From G965207335 sp965207335 (GTDB taxonomy: Bacteria; Pseudomonadota; Gammaproteobacteria; PS1; Pseudothioglobaceae): a stretch of DNA of 64,000 nt. Position 1 is the first letter of the stretch. Each line of letters opens with the position of its first letter. The notes under the pieces are model-generated. The model saw only the letters and a program-made list of their open reading frames with translations, did no database searches and was not told where the DNA came from. The stretch spans positions 1,302,001 to 1,366,000 of the forward strand of contig OZ242267.1 of NCBI GenBank assembly GCA_965207335.1, written 5' to 3'. Shown here piece by piece: positions 61,218-64,000 of this stretch. A program made the position numbers and the translations under genes.

Positions 61218-62297
61218 TTAAGACTGTTTTGCATGCACTATGCGATTTAGTGCTTTACCACTATCTAATGTTTTTCTTACCTCATAAGATGCCTCTAATA
61301 AGGTATCAAACTTGTTTAAGTGGTATAAAATTAAACTGCTAGTATATAACAAACCATCGTAATAAGCCCCTTTTTTACCTGCTAATGCCTCTGTGGCTAA
61401 CTCTATTGTATGTTTGGCAATATCTTCTTTGTTATTAGTAATACTTAAATTATCGGCAATGGCTATAGCTCTAATGTTTTGGTTTATGCCTATTGATTTT
61501 GGGTCTATGTCTAGTCTTTGTCTTTCAGTATTGCCATCATAGGAAATCATAAGTCCAACTTGTCTTAATGACGGTACTACTCCGCCCTCTACACCACGAA
61601 TTAATAAACTAGTGTCTATGCCAGATACTTCGGCTAATCGTGCATAAATAGGCGGATAAGGTTTGTGGACATACCCTAAAATGGCATGAGTTTTTTTACC
61701 TCTAATAGGTGCTATAAGAGTCTCAACAGTATTTATAACAGTGCGTTTAACAACATTATTTCTAAGTGGTACTAAATTGTACAATCCTTGACAATATTTA
61801 CTTTGGTCAATATAAGCCCAAGCAATATTATTATCTTCAAGCAATTCTTTTGCTCTACTAGTGCTAATGTTTACATCTAAGCCTAGTTGCTGGTAAATAT
61901 TCCTATGAGTTAGTCCAAACTTTGGTGCTATGCTATCTAGTCCATGAATTACACAACAAAATCCAAGCTCAGCCAACAATGGTGGTAAAAAAGAAGATAT
62001 TGGAATACTTCTACTATAACCACTATAAGGGTCACCTAAATCAATAACATTATCTACATTAGCTATTCTAGTATCAGATTCTGATAATATAGCCGACAAA
62101 ATACCTATGTTTTCATCCATAGTCTCGCGTTTCATTCGCAGTGCTATTAGAAAAATAGCTGTCCTTACATCATTAATATCGCCACGAATTATAGCTTGCA
62201 TTGCTAATTTTGCCTCTTCTAACTCTATGTCTTTGCTTAATTCTGGACCTGTTGCAATTCTACTTATTACTGATTTTAATAATTCTTCTGCTGTCAT
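61218..62297 (-). CDS. TrpD2-like (anthranilate phosphoribosyltransferase-related) protein
   Basis: 359 residues with the glycosyltransferase family 3 fold: an N-terminal helical domain (about 1-70) and the C-terminal domain. The PRPP-binding GTGGD motif of true TrpD is replaced by DLGDPYSGYSRS near 88, and HGLDSIAPKFG near 118 replaces the HGNR pattern, so anthranilate transfer is unlikely. Relatives such as E. coli YbiB bind nucleic acid; a similar role is possible. Its 3' tip is partly duplicated at 59310-59352. The Rieske protein gene is upstream on the same strand. Confidence 0.82.
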   Translation of the reverse strand: MTAEELLKSVISRIATGPELSKDIELEEAKLAMQAIIRGDINDVRTAIFLIALRMKRETMDENIGILSAILSESDTRIANVDNVIDLGDPYSGYSRSIPISSFLPPLLAELGFCCVIHGLDSIAPKFGLTHRNIYQQLGLDVNISTSRAKELLEDNNIAWAYIDQSKYCQGLYNLVPLRNNVVKRTVINTVETLIAPIRGKKTHAILGYVHKPYPPIYARLAEVSGIDTSLLIRGVEGGVVPSLRQVGLMISYDGNTERQRLDIDPKSIGINQNIRAIAIADNLSITNNKEDIAKHTIELATEALAGKKGAYYDGLLYTSSLILYHLNKFDTLLEASYEVRKTLDSGKALNRIVHAKQS

Positions 62298-62322
62298 AAT
62301 TTAATAAATAATTTTTCTGCTG

Positions 62323-62619
62323 TTATAATTCAATAAATAGTTTATTGTTTAATATTTTTACTGCATAAGTTTGTAGTTTATCTACATTTAACTCATCACT
62401 AATACCACTTACTAAATCAAAGCTAAAACCGTGTAATGAGCATTTAACACTATTATTTTTTAAGCATCCTAAAGTTAGTTTAATGCCCTCGTGTGGACAG
62501 CTATTTTTTGCACAAAATAATCTGCCTGCTATATTAGCAATAAATAATTCTCTACCTTGATATTCAAAATCACACATTGTGCCTTGTTTGGGTATTTTTA
62601 ATGACAATTCAACCCACAT
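62323..62619 (-). CDS. Rieske-type 2Fe-2S ferredoxin-like protein
   Basis: 98-residue protein from ATG 62619. It has both Rieske motifs: CPHEG (Cys-X-His, near residue 41) and CSLHG (Cys-X2-His, near 60), with sequence GRELFIANIAGRLFCAKN in front. The size fits a soluble ferredoxin component, of the kind that serves dioxygenases or assimilatory nitrite reductase. No partner oxygenase or reductase is adjacent. The ATG overlaps the transglycosylase stop codon (TAATG), suggesting co-translation; the link between the two is not obvious. Confidence 0.9.
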   Translation of the reverse strand: MWVELSLKIPKQGTMCDFEYQGRELFIANIAGRLFCAKNSCPHEGIKLTLGCLKNNSVKCSLHGFSFDLVSGISDELNVDKLQTYAVKILNNKLFIEL

Positions 62620-63218
62620 TAGAAAAAAGACCAAACTCTATTATTTGATAGTTGTTTTTCGCATTGTTTTAGTTGTTTATCGTATTTATTAGCATTTTTA
62701 GCTACTAGTTTAGCTACATTTATTAACCAATATTTCTTTTTATAAGAGCCTTTTTTAAATCCACCACCACCTTCATGGTATGCAAGATATTGATTATAAA
62801 CATCATTTTTTGCTATTTTTAATTGTTTAGAATGTAAACTAACATACCAACCGATAAAATCAACAACATCAGCAAAATCATCTCTAAAAGCACCAATAGT
62901 ATTATTTTTTGACTCATACCACTTCCAAGTTTCATCTTTTACCTGTCCAAAACCATAAGCACTAGAATCTCTAAACCAAGGAATGCCAAGTATTTTACCT
63001 CTAGGTGGTTTTGCATCGCTAGCAAAACGGGATTCTTGATAAATAAATGCTAGTGTTAATGATTTTGGCACACCCCATTTTCTCTCGCTACTACGGACTG
63101 CTTGATACCAACTTACATTTTCGTTTAATAAATTGCAAATATTATTAACTTCAATAGCAGGATACGATGTGCAATTAGATAAAGACAATAGTAATAATAA
63201 ACTTAGAATTTTTAGCAT
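62619..63218 (-). CDS. Lytic transglycosylase, SLT-domain lipoprotein
   Basis: 199 residues. A lipobox (LLLSLSNC, Cys16) anchors it in a membrane. The SLT domain starts with GVPKSLTLAFIYQESRFAS, giving the catalytic Glu near residue 62, and continues with SSAYGFGQVKDETWKWYE near 100 and YLAYHEGGGGF near 150. It should cleave peptidoglycan glycan strands. It overlaps the tpm gene upstream by 7 bp and the Rieske gene downstream by one base. Confidence 0.93.
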   Translation of the reverse strand: MLKILSLLLLLSLSNCTSYPAIEVNNICNLLNENVSWYQAVRSSERKWGVPKSLTLAFIYQESRFASDAKPPRGKILGIPWFRDSSAYGFGQVKDETWKWYESKNNTIGAFRDDFADVVDFIGWYVSLHSKQLKIAKNDVYNQYLAYHEGGGGFKKGSYKKKYWLINVAKLVAKNANKYDKQLKQCEKQLSNNRVWSFF

Positions 63219-63862
63219 ATTTTTGTTAATTTATAACTTGATTTTTCTAAAAAATCTACCTCAGCTGTCAAAAATTTAGGCTCATTTACCAAATCATCAT
63301 AACATTCTAATTGCAAATATTTAAAATTATTGCCAAATAAAACACTTATTTCGGCAAATGAAACAGCAAATGGAGGACCATCTAATTGTTGTTGTGGATA
63401 GTTTAAAGTCAATAGTAATATTGTTAGTATCTTAGGTGTTATATTTATTAAGTGTTTAACATATTTTACCCGCATATCATAAGGCAAAGCAATCAATGAT
63501 GCCCTATCATATACTAAATCAATATCTTTGAGCATGTCTTTTTTAAGTTTAAAGTAATCTCCTACAAATATAGTAATATTCTTACCGCTATACACTACAA
63601 AATTATCTTTTATATGCTTGTTAAATTTTATATTATTTTCCTTAAAAAAACTCATTACTGCAAGTTCGCTAAACTCTACTGCTATTACTTTAAAGCCGTT
63701 ATCAAGTAAATATAGCATATCTAGGCTTTTTCCGCATAACGGCACAAAAACTGTGTTATTATTATTTTGTTGTACTTTAGGTAGCCATTTTATTAAATGC
63801 TTATTAGTAGTATTGTTATGCCAGCCTATATTGTTATTTTGCCAACGCTCTATCCAGTCCAT
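63212..63862 (-). CDS. tpm: Thiopurine S-methyltransferase (Tpm) family protein
   Basis: SAM-dependent methyltransferase of 216 residues. The N-terminus has the TPMT pattern MDWIERWQNNNIGWHN, then VFVPLCGKSLDMLYLLDNG near 37 (SAM motif I), VIAVEFSELAV near 58 and LVYDRASLIALP near 113. Bacterial members methylate thiol, selenium or tellurium compounds; the natural substrate is unknown. It overlaps the transglycosylase gene by 7 bp. The final 138 bp of the window upstream of it show no gene. Confidence 0.94.
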   Translation of the reverse strand: MDWIERWQNNNIGWHNNTTNKHLIKWLPKVQQNNNNTVFVPLCGKSLDMLYLLDNGFKVIAVEFSELAVMSFFKENNIKFNKHIKDNFVVYSGKNITIFVGDYFKLKKDMLKDIDLVYDRASLIALPYDMRVKYVKHLINITPKILTILLLTLNYPQQQLDGPPFAVSFAEISVLFGNNFKYLQLECYDDLVNEPKFLTAEVDFLEKSSYKLTKIC

Positions 63863-64000
63863 TAAATTTAATTGTTAAAAAACAGCTAATAATATCAGCA
63901 TTGAGCTAATTTTATTTTTCTATATTTACTTAAAACTAGTTCAGTATAACCATTTTCTTATTTATATTTTTGTATTTACTTTTTCATACTCATAATGCTT

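Noticed and set aside
61218..62297. True anthranilate phosphoribosyltransferase (TrpD)
   Set aside because: The PRPP-binding GTGGD and substrate motifs are replaced, and no tryptophan genes are nearby.

Overview
This is an AT-rich chromosomal window from a gammaproteobacterium. Most of it is compact housekeeping DNA: purine, haem, aromatic, fatty-acid, ubiquinone, cell-shape and translation genes in familiar operons (accB-accC, ubiE-ubiJ, mreBCD-mrdA, rimP-nusA-infB-rbfA, fis next to purH). A tusA-dsrE2 pair and a tripartite TRAP transporter fit a sulfur-oxidising marine or symbiotic lineage such as the SUP05/thiotrophic symbiont group. That placement is inferred from gene content and base composition only; no rRNA is present.

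Layout. 0-7 kb: partial purH with an unusual N-terminal extension, fis, def, kdsD, a low-molecular-weight phosphatase, nadB, dsrE2, tusA. 7.3-14.2 kb: pgi, a large Cas13a gene, a nine-repeat CRISPR array and galU. 14.5-25.9 kb: queD, folE2, DAHP synthase, thiC, hemB, aroQ, accBC, argC, erpA, citrate synthase, ubiE, ubiJ. 26-29.5 kb: a probable defence cluster (DUF262-HNH protein, HNH-helical repeat protein, EcoRI-type adenine methyltransferase). 29.7-42 kb: REP-like palindromes around a GDCCVxC protein, LysE exporter, ubiG, bcp, TRAP transporter dctPQM, a repetitive coiled-coil protein with a lipoprotein, RNase P RNA, class I fumarase. 42-57 kb: mreBCD-mrdA, rnhB, purD, unknown genes, truB, rbfA, infB, nusA, rimP, initiator tRNA. 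57-61.3 kb: a tandem duplication of gshB, an outer-membrane barrel and nitrile-hydratase-leader-like peptide genes. 61.2-64 kb: TrpD2-like protein, Rieske protein, lytic transglycosylase, thiopurine methyltransferase.

The most striking system is a stand-alone type VI-A CRISPR-Cas locus (8592-13191). Its protein has two HEPN motifs, R490-X4-H495 and R1033-X4-H1038, spaced as in Cas13a. The repeats carry the CCACCCC...GGGGACT core of Cas13a crRNA handles. No cas1 or cas2 is present. cas13a overlaps the stop codon of pgi, and its 3' end carries a 523-bp direct duplication that replaces the natural C-terminus and leaves a second HEPN2-coding fragment behind it. The window is also seeded with a short inverted-repeat element (ends GAGACCTTTGCA) whose copies supply the last codons of aroQ and ubiG, separate dctP from dctQ, and abut galU. 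A second set of repeats lies at the ends of purD and rnhB. Together these suggest a genome being reshaped by short mobile repeats and local duplications.
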